Source: Anniella stebbinsi
Taxonomy: Eukaryota; Chordata; Lepidosauria; Squamata; Anniellidae
Reading direction: 5' to 3'
Length of the DNA: 64,000 bases
Assembly (NCBI GenBank): GCA_029215795.1
Contig: JARDYH010000001.1
Location: 403,409,154 to 403,473,153, forward strand
This document shows, piece by piece, positions 42,166 through 52,199 of this stretch (positions are counted from its first letter, which is position 1; each line of letters opens with the position of its first letter). The position numbers and the translations under genes were made by a program. The notes under the pieces were generated by a model. That model searched no databases. It saw nothing but the letters and a program-made list of their open reading frames with translations, and was not told where the DNA came from.

Positions 42166-42594
42166 GATACGACTGTCAACTCTCTACACCTGACCTCACT
42201 ACTTGACTCCTGCAAGAATAAAGTGTGGATGGATGCAGATATTAAAGCGCAGTGTCTCTTTTAATATCCACATCCATCCACATTTTATCCTGCTTAAAAA
42301 CAAATTTATGAATATGCTCGAGAAAGCTAAGCTTTAAGCCTGAAAAGTACATTTAGACTGCGTCTGTTTTTTTGTCTCTATAAATTCTAATCTATCTGAA
42401 GAAAAGTTGTAAGATCTGCTTGCAAAGGTTCAGCTGCAAACTGGTGTCAAGGATAAAAATCCACTGGTAAGCAGCTTGTGTTTTGTGAGACTTGTAAGCC
42501 TTCTACTTTAAAATAGTACAGTGATTATATTAAATAATAATACTAATACTAATACTACTAAAAATAATAATAGAGCTTATTTAGCATAGTGGCT
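42166..42594. other. Non-coding, no recognised repeat
   Basis: A short AAT-type microsatellite-like stretch is at about 42,535-42,572. Confidence 0.35.
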
Positions 42595-42860
42595 AAGAGA
42601 ATGGTGATGCAATCCTGTGGATCTACACAGAAGCAAGTCCCACTGAGTTCAATGGATCAATACATCAGTAGAGGTTTGCAGCCTGAGCTATGAATCAAAA
42701 AGTCCCAAGTTCGAATCTAAGCAGGTCTTATTACCCCTGTGATAACCGTATCAAGAGCAATGATGCCCATTAGTTGGGATGGCTTTAAAGGGCGATTAGA
42801 CAAATTCATATTAGGGAAGTTGGAGAGATCCATTTCGGGCAGTGGAGTTCAATGGGATTT
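42595..42860 (+). mobile_element. Composite of SINE and LINE debris
   Basis: A worn tRNA-like head with B box agttcgaatctaagc (about 42,709-42,723) is followed by CR1-like wording (ggctttaaagggcgattaga). A preceding segment, agaagcaagtcccactgagt, is a phrase common in dispersed reptile repeats. Confidence 0.4.
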
Positions 42861-42939
42861 CCTAGCATAGGTCCTCTGGACTTCATTTTGAATCCCACTG
42901 CAATGCCTGGCTCAAAAGGCCAGCCCAGTTCATTGATTT

Positions 42940-43110
42940 TCCTGGAATTTTGTGCATTTTTAAGGTTTTGCGGTTTGCACACATTTCTGAGTCATCTGTA
43001 CAAATTATGGCCATCTGCACAAATTATGCAAATTATGGTCAAATTTGCAGAATTTGCATAAATTCAGCCATACTTTGCACAAATTGCTCAAAACATTTCA
43101 CTAATTACAG
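42940..43110. repeat. AT-rich degenerate repeat (family G)
   Basis: Self-similar words: gcacaaattatgcaaattat, gtcaaatttgcagaatttgc and ctttgcacaaattgctcaaa. Confidence 0.5.
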
Positions 43111-43459
43111 ACACATACACCCAAAGAGCAAAAACAGTCCACAGAAGATCGTGGGGCAGCTCAGCTTACAGATGCAAAGTGATTCATACACTCCACAGAA
43201 CTGTCAAGCCAAAAATGAATAGAGAAAAGGAACCAGATTTCCTAGCGACAGACGTCCCTGATGGCTCTCAATGGCTACTAATCATGATGGCTGCTGTGTA
43301 TTCCTCCAGTACCCGAAGCAGTATACTTCTCCACACCAGTTGCTAGGGGTGCTTTTGCATTCCTGCCTTGCATATGGCTTCCCATGGAAGCATCTGGTTG
43401 GCCAATGTGTGCACAGAATGCCAGGAAGGCCAGGCCCAGCACAGCTCATCTGATGTCCA
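43111..43459. other. Non-coding, no recognised repeat
   Basis: No recognised family or gene. Confidence 0.35.
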
Positions 43460-43980
43460 TACGCCTCCTTCATGCATGTAGTGCTCCTTGAGAGCTGTCT
43501 AAAGAAGGGGCCAGCGTCACACCTTGTACTCATGACTTCTCGTTCCGTGACAAAGTGCTTCCTTTTGCCAGAGACCGGCTGCTTTTCAGCTTCTGTGGAT
43601 ACCTCTTGCATTCTAGTATCATGAGAGAAGGAGGAGACCCGTCACCCTCTCGGTGCCATTTTCAGCTGAGCCGCACCCCCGGGTGTGAGCCAGACCGTGT
43701 GCCTGTTATGCAGCCTGAGCTTGCAATGCACAAGTACAAGGACGCTTGGCTACAGTTTCAGCACCCGCCATAGCAGGGGAGGGGGGAGGGCACGAATGCC
43801 GACGCAGACTTCCCTGCATTTCTGAAAGGATCTAATCTGTCGATTCAGCACTCCCAGCCCTTATCTGATAAGCTCAGAGAAGCAAAGGGAGCAGGATATT
43901 TATTTCACAGCAGAGCCGATGCCAGAGACAGAGAGAGAGAGAGAATGCAAATGCCGGTGGGAAATTGCTAGCAACGCCAA
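43460..43980. promoter_or_regulatory. Possible conserved regulatory block with GATA dyad
   Basis: Repeat-free DNA containing cttatctgataag (43,860-43,872), two inverted GATA motifs overlapping at the centre, the known form of strong GATA-factor sites. Also agatatttatttcac-type AT words and a short (GA)n run (about 43,928-43,942). Function is an inference. Confidence 0.35.
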
Positions 43981-44100
43981 GTAGGAGTTGAAAGGGGGGG
44001 GGCGAACAGGAGGGGTCTGTCACTGTTTAACTTGCCCAGCAAGGGGGGAAATAAATAAATAAATTTGACAAAAGGCTGTGACCTCAATTTTCTGTAGAGT

Positions 44101-44105
<5 letters not shown>

Positions 44106-44149
<44 letters not shown>
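44106..44149. repeat. (TC)n microsatellite
   Basis: About 21 CT units without interruption. Confidence 0.95.
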
Positions 44150-44150
<1 letters not shown>

Positions 44151-44440
44151 GATTTTGGAAGAACGGGAGGGGGGAATGGAACAGAGGGTGATGAGGATGG
44201 GAGAACCGCTTTCCAACTGCAGGTAAATGAGCAGCTTATGACTTTGCCCTAGCACAGACCCACGGCTAGCAGAGTGTGCGTTCATGCAGCCATGACATCG
44301 ACGCAACTGTATAAACAGGCCTGAAACCAGGCAAATCTGCAGGTATGTGTGTTATTTTAAGGATTTCGTGGGGGGTGAAATTCACCCCAAGAGTTTGGGG
44401 CTGCCCTGCCTACCTGTGGAATAGATGCTTGAGCAGATAG
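44150..44440. other. Non-coding, no recognised repeat
   Basis: Short unique segment before the hAT-type MITE. No gene or repeat recognised. Confidence 0.35.
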
Positions 44441-44448
44441 CCCAGAAG

Positions 44449-44583
44449 CAGTGGAGGCTGGTGGCTCTGATGTCAGTGGGGTGGTGAATCTGCTCCGGGT
44501 TTCAGTCAAAACTAGTCAGAACTCTAAAGGAGCTACCCAAGGTGCTTCTGCCCCACTAACATCAAAGTCACTAGCCTCCATTG
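44449..44583. mobile_element. hAT-type MITE family V
   Basis: 135 bp with inverted termini cagtggaggctggtggctct and ... agtcactagcctccattg. A perfect 8-bp duplication, cccagaag, flanks it (44,441-44,448 and 44,584-44,591). A truncated relative lies at 56,400. Confidence 0.9.
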
Positions 44584-44819
44584 CCCAGAAGCTGCCCCAG
44601 GTGGTAGCATGGGTTTCCTTCGCCTAAGTCCCATGCTGTTTAGGAAGACCAAGGTTCAATCTCCCCTCCCCCACCCCTTCCCAGGCTACAGTGCAGCAGA
44701 AATCCAGGTTGCCCTCAGAAAGTGGCTCACGGCAATCGACATCTCCTCTCGCCTTTGTGTGCTGAGCTTCGACTGAGACGGTGCCCCTCTGCCTCCTTGA
44801 GAGCAAGGCCTGGCTCTCC

Positions 44820-45012
44820 AAAGATGGATGGCGGAGCAGCGCAAGTGTCCAGGCGGGGGAGCATTAATTGCCTTCTTGACCTGGGTAATTGAATAAATGC
44901 TAATAAATGCCACAAAGGCCGCCGTCTTCTCTTTAGCACTGGTGGAAAACGCGGAGCACCATCCATCACTGACAAAGGCGGGATGAATTGCATCTTGAGC
45001 CAACTGGTCTGA
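44820..45012. promoter_or_regulatory. Possible conserved non-coding element
   Basis: Repeat-free. Homeodomain-type words gcattaattgcc, gggtaattgaataaatgc and taataaatgcc are packed in 60 bp, followed by tgacaaaggcgggatgaattgc-type DNA. This density is typical of developmental enhancers, but conservation is not tested. Confidence 0.4.
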
Positions 45013-45149
45013 CAGGAAGGATGAGGATAAAGCAAGAGCGAATGGAAAGAGGCGCGCCTCGCCTCGTCCCTCTTCCCACCAGCAACACAGTGATTGCTCT
45101 TGGGAGAACGTCTACATCCAGGTGGTGGCTGTTTGAGTCAGGGTGGGCA

Positions 45150-45365
45150 TGGTTGGGCACCTGCCAAGGGTCCACACCCCAACAGAGACCCACTGACAAG
45201 AGCCCCCTGGCATTGCTCCTCTTCCCCCTGAGCAAACAGCTTGTTCACCTGCCTCTCACTCTGGCCCAGGCACCGGCGGAGGTGAGAAGGATGAGCAGCA
45301 GATGCCACGGCATCCGTGCCCCCCCTGGCTCTCTGCCTGTCGAGCAAGCAAGTGGGAGCCATGAT
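45150..45365 (-). repeat. Dispersed repeat family A, copy 3 (inverted)
   Basis: The reverse complement of 1,020-1,245: ttcacctgcctctcactctg, cccactgacaagagccccct and catggttgggcacctgcc are all inverted matches. Confidence 0.65.
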
Positions 45366-45424
45366 GAGAAAGAGAAGGAGGGGGGAAAAGAGCAGCTGGT
45401 GATAATGGTGAAGGTACAGGAAGT

Positions 45425-45645
45425 TACAGGAAGCCAGATCCTGGCTGGACATCAGGAAAAACTTCCTGACTGTTAGAGCAGTATGACAGTGGAACCAATG
45501 ACCTAGGGAGGTGGCGGACTCTCCCACACTAGAGGCCTTCAAGAGGATGCTTTAAGGTAGACTCCTGCATTGAGCAGGGGGTTGGACTCGATGGCCTTAG
45601 AGGCCCCTTCCAATTCTACCACTCTGTGATTCTATGATTCTAGGT
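45425..45645 (+). mobile_element. CR1 LINE 3' end with tail
   Basis: CR1 wording ctggacatcaggaaaaactt, gttggactcgatggccttag and ccaattctaccactctgtga, ending in the diagnostic tail tgattctatgattcta. 5'-truncated, fairly young. Confidence 0.95.
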
Positions 45646-45772
45646 AGACTTACTGAGGGAGGGTGGCCCATGGAGGAAGTCTTGCCCAAGAGACTTCAGA
45701 AACCTGGAGCTGAGACTTTTTTACATTCTCTATTTGGAGTCCAATTGGCAGTTCAGGATACAAAACACCAAG

Positions 45773-45778
<6 letters not shown>

Positions 45779-45812
<34 letters not shown>

Positions 45813-45855
45813 TATTTATTTATTTATTTATTTCTCTCTCTCTCTCTCTCTCTCA
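45779..45855. repeat. Compound (TTTC)n (TTTA)n (TC)n microsatellite
   Basis: Three successive simple repeats: TTTC at about 45,780-45,812, TTTA at about 45,813-45,832 and TC at about 45,833-45,854. Confidence 0.95.
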
Positions 45856-45965
45856 TATAATTATTGTTAATTTCATAACCAGCACCTTAATTGGATTGGT
45901 CTTTGATGGGGAATTCTTGCAAGAGGGCAAAGTGTGGAAGCATTTTGAAACCATCTATTCTTTTC

Positions 45966-46030
45966 AGGTGTCCTGGTGTTTGGGTGTCCTGGTGTTCAAA
46001 CCCTTGTTTGGGTGTCCTGGTGTTCAAAAG
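45966..46030. repeat. Short minisatellite
   Basis: gggtgtcctggtgttcaaa-type words occur three times with small changes. Confidence 0.7.
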
Positions 46031-46522
46031 TCAACACAGCCTTTGAGGCCCCAGAAATAAAAACAATTGAACCAGCCCTACAGCTTAGCAGAATGAAGGG
46101 CCCAGGATCAATCCCTGCAGAAGTTTCCAGGTTCAATTTCCCATGGAAGGACTTAGATCAGAGAGGTGGATGTTGTTGCTGATTCAATCAGGGTTGCCAA
46201 ACAGTTTTGTTGTAGTCGTAGTTCTAACATATCTGGAATGCAGAAACAGTTTTAAAGCATGGAAGAGCGGTTGGAATGGGTGGTTGGGCGGAAGAGAGGC
46301 AAATGTTACTTGTGTGTTTCACAACTGAAATAATATGGCCATGGCCATCTAAAGGGGGAGCCCATAAAACAGTTCAGTCCAAGGTCTAAGATGTCCTAGC
46401 TGCACCATCAACTGGGTGAGATGGGGCAATGGTTTAACTCAGTATCAGGCAACAGAAGATGCACTCTGTTAAGTGATGTATATATCAATGGTGCTGCATC
46501 AGCAATTCCCCTGGGTAGATGT
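46031..46522. other. Non-coding, one possible SINE remnant
   Basis: A worn tRNA-head-like word (aggatcaatccctgc, about 46,106-46,120) suggests SINE debris. Nothing else is recognised. Confidence 0.35.
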
Positions 46523-46531
46523 TGCAGAAAC

Positions 46532-48618
46532 TAGGGGTGTGCACGGACCCCCCGGATCGGATCGGGACCCGGATCGGGACCTCCAATTTTGTCCCGGACC
46601 GGTTCGGACAAAATCGGAGGCCCCCCGGACCGGATCGAGTCCGATCCCGATCCAAAAATCGGAAATTTTTGGATCGGCCGCCATTTTTTTCCCCATAGAC
46701 TTGCATTGCAATGCAAGTCTATGAGGAAAAAATGGCGGCGGGTGGGTAAGGGGGGGCCTAACTCCCTCCCCCCCCCGGGGCCGTCCGCTGTGGACGGCCC
46801 CGGCAGGTAAACCCCCTCCCCCGCGCTCCCTACCCCCCCTGGGGCCGCCTGCTTCCATCCGCTGGCGCCCGCGGGCGCCAGCGGATAGAAGCGGACGGCT
46901 CCGGGGGGGGGGTAAGCCCCCTTCCCCGCCACTTACCTTCTCGGCACGTCCGGCGCCGGCGGCTACTACCAGCGGGCTCCGCGGCCTACTCTCGAGTAGC
47001 GCGCCGGGTGATGACATCACCCGGCGCGCCACCCTGGAGCAGGCCGCGGAGCCTGCTGGTAGTAGTAGGCGCCGGCGCCGGACGGGAGCCGCCGGGCCGG
47101 GCAGGTAAGGGCCCCCCTCCCCCCTCCCCCCTCCGCGCGCCCCCTCCTCCCCCCTCCCCCCTCCGCGCGCCCCCTCCTCCCCTCCACGCACCCCCTCCTT
47201 ACCTTTCCGGCCCGGCGGCTCCCGTCCGGCGCCGGCGCCTACTACTTCCAGCAGGCTCCGCGGCCTGCTCTAGAGTAGTGCGCCGGGTGATGACATCACC
47301 CGGCGCGCCATCCTAGAGCAGGCCGCGGAGCCTGCTGGGAATAGTAGGCGCCGGCGCCGGACGGGAGCCGCCGGGCCGGAAAGGTAAGGGCCCCCCTCCC
47401 CCCTCCGCGCGCCCCCTCCTCCCCTCCACGCACCCCCTCCTTACCTTTCCGGCCCGGCGGCTCCCGTCCGGCGCCGGCGCCTACTACTTCCAGCAGGCTC
47501 CGCGGCCTGCTCTAGAGTAGCGCGCCGGGTGATGACATCACCCGGCGCGCCATCCTAGAGCAGGCCGCGGAGCCTGCTGGGAATAGTAGGCGCCGGCGCC
47601 GGACGGGAGCCGCCGGGCCGGAAAGGTAAGGGCCCCCCTCCCCCCTCCGCGCGCCCCCTCCTCCCCTCCACGCACCCCCTCCTTACCTTTCCGGCCCGGC
47701 GGCTCCCGTCCGGCGCCGGCGCCTACTACTTCCAGCAGGCTCCGCGGCCTGCTCTAGAGTAGCGCGCCGGGTGATGACATCACCCGGCGCGCCATCCTAG
47801 AGCAGGCCGCGGAGCCTGCTGGGAATAGTAGGCGCCGGCGCCGGACGGGAGCCGCCGGGCCGGAAAGGTAAGGGCCCCCCTCCCCCCTCCGCGCGCCCCC
47901 TCCTCCCCTCCACGCACCCCCTCCTTACCTTTCCGGCCCGGCGGCTCCCGTCCGGCGCCGGCGCCTACTACTTCCAGCAGGCTCCGCGGCCTGCTCTAGA
48001 GTAGCGCGCCGGGTGATGACATCACCCGGCGCGCCACCCTAGAGCAGGCCGCGGAGCCTGCTGGGAATAGTAGGCGCCGGCGCCGGACGGGAGCCGCCGG
48101 GCCGGAAAGGTAAGGGCCCCCCTCCCCCCTCCCCCCTCCGCGCGCCCCCTCCTCCCCTCCACGCACCCCCTCCTTACCTTCCCGGCCCGGTGGCTCCCGT
48201 CCGGCGCCGGCGCCTACTACTACCAGCAGGCTCCGCGGCCTGCTCTAGAGTAGCGCGCCGGGTGATGACATCACCCGGCGCGCCATCCTAGAGCAGGCCG
48301 CGGAGCCTGCTAGTAGTAGTAGGCGCCGGCGCCGGACGGGAGCCACCGGGCCGAGAAGGTAAGTGCCCCCCTCCTCCCCCCCCCCGCTGTCCACTTTCAT
48401 CGGCGGGCGCCCGCTGGCGCCCGCCAATGGAAGCGGCGGTGGGCGCCAGTGGGCGCCCGCCGATCCGCCGATCCGCCGAACCGGTTCGGAGCTTTTTCGG
48501 ACCGGTTCGGATTGGATCGGCCGATCCAGCTGCGGGATCGGAAATCGGATAATTTATCCGATTTCCCACTGGACCGGACTCGGATCGTGGATCGGGTCCG
48601 ATCCAGTGCACATCCCTA
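46532..48618 (+). mobile_element. hAT-type palindromic-array transposon P, copy 2
   Basis: 2,087 bp with the same termini as copy 1 (taggggtgtgcacgga ... gtgcacatcccta). A perfect 8-bp duplication, gcagaaac, lies at 46,524-46,531 and 48,619-48,626. It is in the same orientation as copy 1 and carries the same 30-bp palindrome (46,694-46,723), but it has six palindromic units instead of four. No transposase. Long Gly/Pro/Arg frames on both strands are compositional. Apart from unit number, the flanking parts of the two copies are almost identical, so the insertions are young. Confidence 0.9.
46920..48362. repeat. Tandem palindrome array in copy 2 (6 units)
   Basis: Centres gggtgatgacatcaccc at 47,014, 47,293, 47,535, 47,777, 48,019 and 48,268, with spacings 279, 242, 242, 242 and 249. 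The first spacing is longer because a 30-bp C-rich spacer is doubled. One unit runs from 47,439 (ccttacc) to 47,631 (ggtaagg), with 96-bp arms. Units 2-5 carry the copy-specific forms ccggaaaggtaagg and gggaatagtagg; unit 1 and unit 6 match the edge units of copy 1. Confidence 0.9.
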
Positions 48619-48626
48619 GCAGAAAC

Positions 48627-49475
48627 AGAGCCCCTGGGGCTGGATTCCCCTCTCAGCCAATCGCAGCAGGAAGCAAGGGCTGGGCGGTCTGCGAGGGCAC
48701 CAACGGCATCCGTCCGCCTCCTGCCTCCCAGTTCCAGGCCTGCCACCTGCTGTCACTTGGGGGATGTGAGTTACGTTTTCCTCTAGGGAAACCGGGGAGT
48801 TTAGTTGCCATTTCTTGCTCCCATTAAGCTGATTTGTACTCCACCTGTTTATCCGTTTCAGACATGGGAACAATCCCCGCTCTGAATTGAAATGGAAACC
48901 TCCAGCTTTCTGTTTTCTGATTTAATTTAAATGTATGCACTTTCCCCATGATTACTTTGTATTGTCACTCAGCCCAGGCCTTTTGCTATTATCGCTGTCA
49001 TTTTTGTTAGGGGAAAGAAGCAGAGCATTTTTGTTAGGGGAAAGCCACCAAAACAGGAGTGGAGCTCAAGGGTTTTGACGAGTCTTATAGCTCGCTGAGT
49101 GGGGGCAGAACCTCAGACCAAGGGACCAAATCCGGCCCTTGGAGGGTCTCAATATGGCCCTCGGAGGTTCCACAAAAGGTCTTAACAGCCCTGTGGTAGC
49201 CAGTGGGAAATTACAAGGGGAGGCATCGGATCGTGGCCACATTGCTAGAGTTTGGGGCATGATACACTGGAGGCTTCTTGAAGGACACCAGCTGTGTTTA
49301 TACTGACTCAGATCATTAGTCCATTGAGCTGAGTGCTGTCTGGCTATCAGCATCTCTCTTGGGCAAGGGTGAAGCACATCAAGGCCACCTGAGGTTATAA
49401 TCTGGCTCTCGGGGGTCCCTCAGAGGGCCACATCCTGTTTCCCTGGCCCCACCCCTTTCCCCAACCATCACTTTT
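48627..49475. other. Non-coding, weak repeat traces
   Basis: The words caaatccggcccttggaggg (49,128 region) and ctggctctcgggggtccctc (49,402 region) look like a dispersed repeat also hinted at 54,530-54,625. No gene. Confidence 0.35.
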
Positions 49476-49479
49476 TGTT

Positions 49480-49675
49480 GGTTCTGCTCTCTCTCGCTCT
49501 CCCTCTCCCTCTCCGTCTTTTTTCACCCCTTTTCTCTCTGTGTGCCACCCATTCTCTCTCTGCCACCCCCTTTCTCTCTCTCTGACACCTCCCCTCTCTC
49601 TCTCTCTCTGCCACCCTCTTTCTCTCTCTGGCACCCCTTTCTCTCTCTCTGCCACCCAACCACTCCTTCCCCAGC
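49480..49675. repeat. CT-rich low-complexity tract
   Basis: Repeated ctctctctgccaccc-type units. Arg/Glu-rich frames on the minus strand are artefacts of this tract. Confidence 0.85.
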
Positions 49676-50188
49676 CTTCTTTCTTCTAACCAACTCCTCC
49701 TTCCTCTAACCTTACATTCACACCTCCATGCAATTCCCTCCTCCCAATTCAGTTGCCCTCCAGAACACAGTGTCCTACACCAGCTTCTCAAACCATCTCG
49801 TCATGTAGTTTCCATCAACGTTTGTTCTAATCTGCCCGAGTGATCTTGATATGATATTTCCACTGAAAGCCTATTCACATGATTACAAAAAACACACACA
49901 AACATGCTGAAGTCAGCCCAAGTTCATACCAGATGGTGACTCATCATTCCCAGTTTTTCCCCCACCACCGCCATCACCCCTTTGTCTTCATGAAATGGCT
50001 TGGAATCCCTTTCAGTGCTAAATTATTTTTATGCTGAAAGGTCAATGTGTCACTTTGGAGTGACGATCTTTCTGAACATGGTTCTAAGGAAGTGAGGAAA
50101 TATCTCCTCTATTTCTCCAGGGACTGTACCAGCTAGAGATGAGATACAGAAGACTGGAGTACCAGCTTAATATATGGGTTCTGCACCA
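49676..50188. other. Non-coding, no recognised repeat
   Basis: No recognised family or gene. Confidence 0.35.
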
Positions 50189-50189
50189 T

Positions 50190-50345
50190 ACTCAGAGGTG
50201 TTAACATTAGAACAGCCCTGCAGGATCAGACCAATAGCCTATCTAGTCCAGCATCCTGGGTCTACAGTGGCCAATCATGTGCTCATGAGGAGACCATAAG
50301 GAGGACATGACTGCAAAAGGTCTCTCACACAGTGTTGTTGTTTCC
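50190..50345. mobile_element. CR1-type LINE fragment
   Basis: Family phrases ccctgcaggatcagaccaat, tagtccagcatcctgggtct and cagtggccaatcatgtgctc. Confidence 0.55.
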
Positions 50346-50545
50346 CCATTCATGCCTCTTCACTAGTAGCCATGTAAATAGTAGCCACGATGTCTGCTTT
50401 CCATTATTTTGCCAAGGCTTGTGTTCCTTTTTATTCTAATTTGAGCAAGATATCCATTCCCTGAAGGAGTCTGTCTTGCCTTTAGTCACAGAGTTTGAAC
50501 AGGAGACAGGAAACTGGCACACGGCAAGCAGCAATTGAACAGGAG
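50346..50545. other. Non-coding, no recognised repeat
   Basis: No recognised family or gene. Confidence 0.35.
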
Positions 50546-50546
50546 A

Positions 50547-50678
50547 TTTAACAGTTGTGATGAAGAGGGAATTTCACCAGGAATGAATTGCATACAAATG
50601 ACCCTGGCTGAAATTCCCTTTTCTCTACAACTGTTAAAGTTACATGAGCCCTGACCTGGATTTTATCTGGTCACCCTA
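50547..50678 (+). mobile_element. Foldback MITE family F, half copy
   Basis: Holds only the right half: tttaacagttgtgatgaaga ... gattttatctggtcacccta. It is closest to copy 2 by the terminus ctggattttatctggtca. Confidence 0.8.
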
Positions 50679-51445
50679 GAACAAGGTCATGTTTGTTTCT
50701 AGGTTGAGTTCCCTAGGTTGGGTTTGGCATTGTGATGGTTTGTATTTGACACTGAGCCATGATTGTTTATTTTAGGGCTTAAAGTATAAGATAAAGCAGT
50801 AGTTTAAATAATAATAATTAAAAACAATAAGGATCAAAGAGCTGAGCCCTAATGGGGGCATGTTTGCTCCAGCTGGGTACTTTGAAATCTTTAATAGGAC
50901 AGAAATAGAGCTGTGGGAAGTTTCTATTGGGCCCCAGTGTTGTGAAATGGCGTAGTATCAAGATTGACTCAGTGATTGGGAAACTCTCTTTGGTTTGATT
51001 CAGAATTGGCTTAGAATTTATGAGCTTTCTCAGTGAGTGTTTGGATAAAGCTATTTTTAGAGAGTTCACTCCCTGCTGGTAATGTCATTAGGTACATCCT
51101 GATGCTGCTGCATAAATGCGGATCATCATGTTGCCTTTTGGAAAGTGTAGTTTGGTTTCAGCTGCCCAGCATCACTAATAGCACCTCAAGTACACTCGGG
51201 AACAAGAAAGATTTTAGATCTGAATGGGAAGAACCACATTCAGTGTTCATGAGAAACAGCCCAATAAAATTGATCCAAATACAGAAGGTACAAGGACTGC
51301 TTGGTTAAGAGGTCAGGTCACATAGTTCAAAGTAATCAATCAGAGGGGTGCTAATATTAAAGAATGTCCATACTTTAATACAAACGTGTCCGGCAGGTGC
51401 CAGTCACACATGCACTGAATCTTATTTAACTTTAAAAACACCAAA
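50679..51445. other. Non-coding, no recognised repeat
   Basis: No recognised family or gene. Confidence 0.35.
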
Positions 51446-51449
51446 AAAA

Positions 51450-51640
51450 AACCTATGCTGGGTCAGACCAAGGATCCATCTAGGCCAGCCTTCTGTTCAC
51501 ACAGCTGCCCCCAGGACCGCAAACAAGCACCCTCCAGCCCATGTTCCTCAGCAACTGGTGTACATAGGTATATACCACCTTGGATATTAGATGTAGCATA
51601 TAGCCATCAGGACTAGTAGCCAATGAGTTGAAGAACTTTG
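51450..51640. mobile_element. CR1-type LINE fragment
   Basis: Family phrases gctgggtcagaccaaggatc, catgttcctcagcaactggt and aggactagtagccaatgag. Confidence 0.6.
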
Positions 51641-52000
51641 GCAAGAAATAATGCTGAACTTGTTCATTTATGAGCCTAACCAGTTCTTATGCCAAACCAA
51701 GTAATTCTGGTTCCAGTGCTCTCTCAGGAAAGATGCACAGGAGCCCCACATGTTATACTGATATGGCTGAGATCCGATATTTTGGCCTCCATCAAAATAT
51801 CCCTCCAGCAATTGTCTTTCTGTAATGACACCCGCTTCTCATTTAAAGAAGGTGGGGGGAACGCAGACTAAAAAAGAGAAACAGTATTCTAGCAATGGCG
51901 TTGAAGAAATTCATCGCACAATCCCTTGTGAAGGCAACAGCAGCACCCTCCCAAAAAACACTTCCATTTAAAGATCACCGCACAATCCCCCCTTCTCCAT
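51641..52000. other. Non-coding, no recognised repeat
   Basis: No recognised family or gene. Confidence 0.35.
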
Positions 52001-52004
52001 CATA

Positions 52005-52063
52005 TTCTCTGTCTCTCTGTCTCTGTCTCTCTCTGTGTCCCTGTCTGTCTGTCTGTCTGTCCA

Positions 52064-52146
<83 letters not shown>
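52005..52146. repeat. Compound (TC)n (TGTC)n (GT)n microsatellite
   Basis: TC and TGTC units at about 52,005-52,060, a long TC run (about 52,070-52,110), then GT (about 52,111-52,145). Confidence 0.95.
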
Positions 52147-52147
<1 letters not shown>

Positions 52148-52199
52148 TGTGTGTTGCAGCTTCATGCTGAGGACAGGCAAAGGCAACCACAGCTGAGTA

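Noticed and set aside
46920..48362. CRISPR array
   Set aside because: Regular spacing, but the repeat is about 193 bp, the spacers are the same C-rich sequence, and the host is a vertebrate. It is a tandem palindrome array.
49395..49791. Arg/Glu-rich frames on the minus strand
   Set aside because: Translation of the CT-rich tract.
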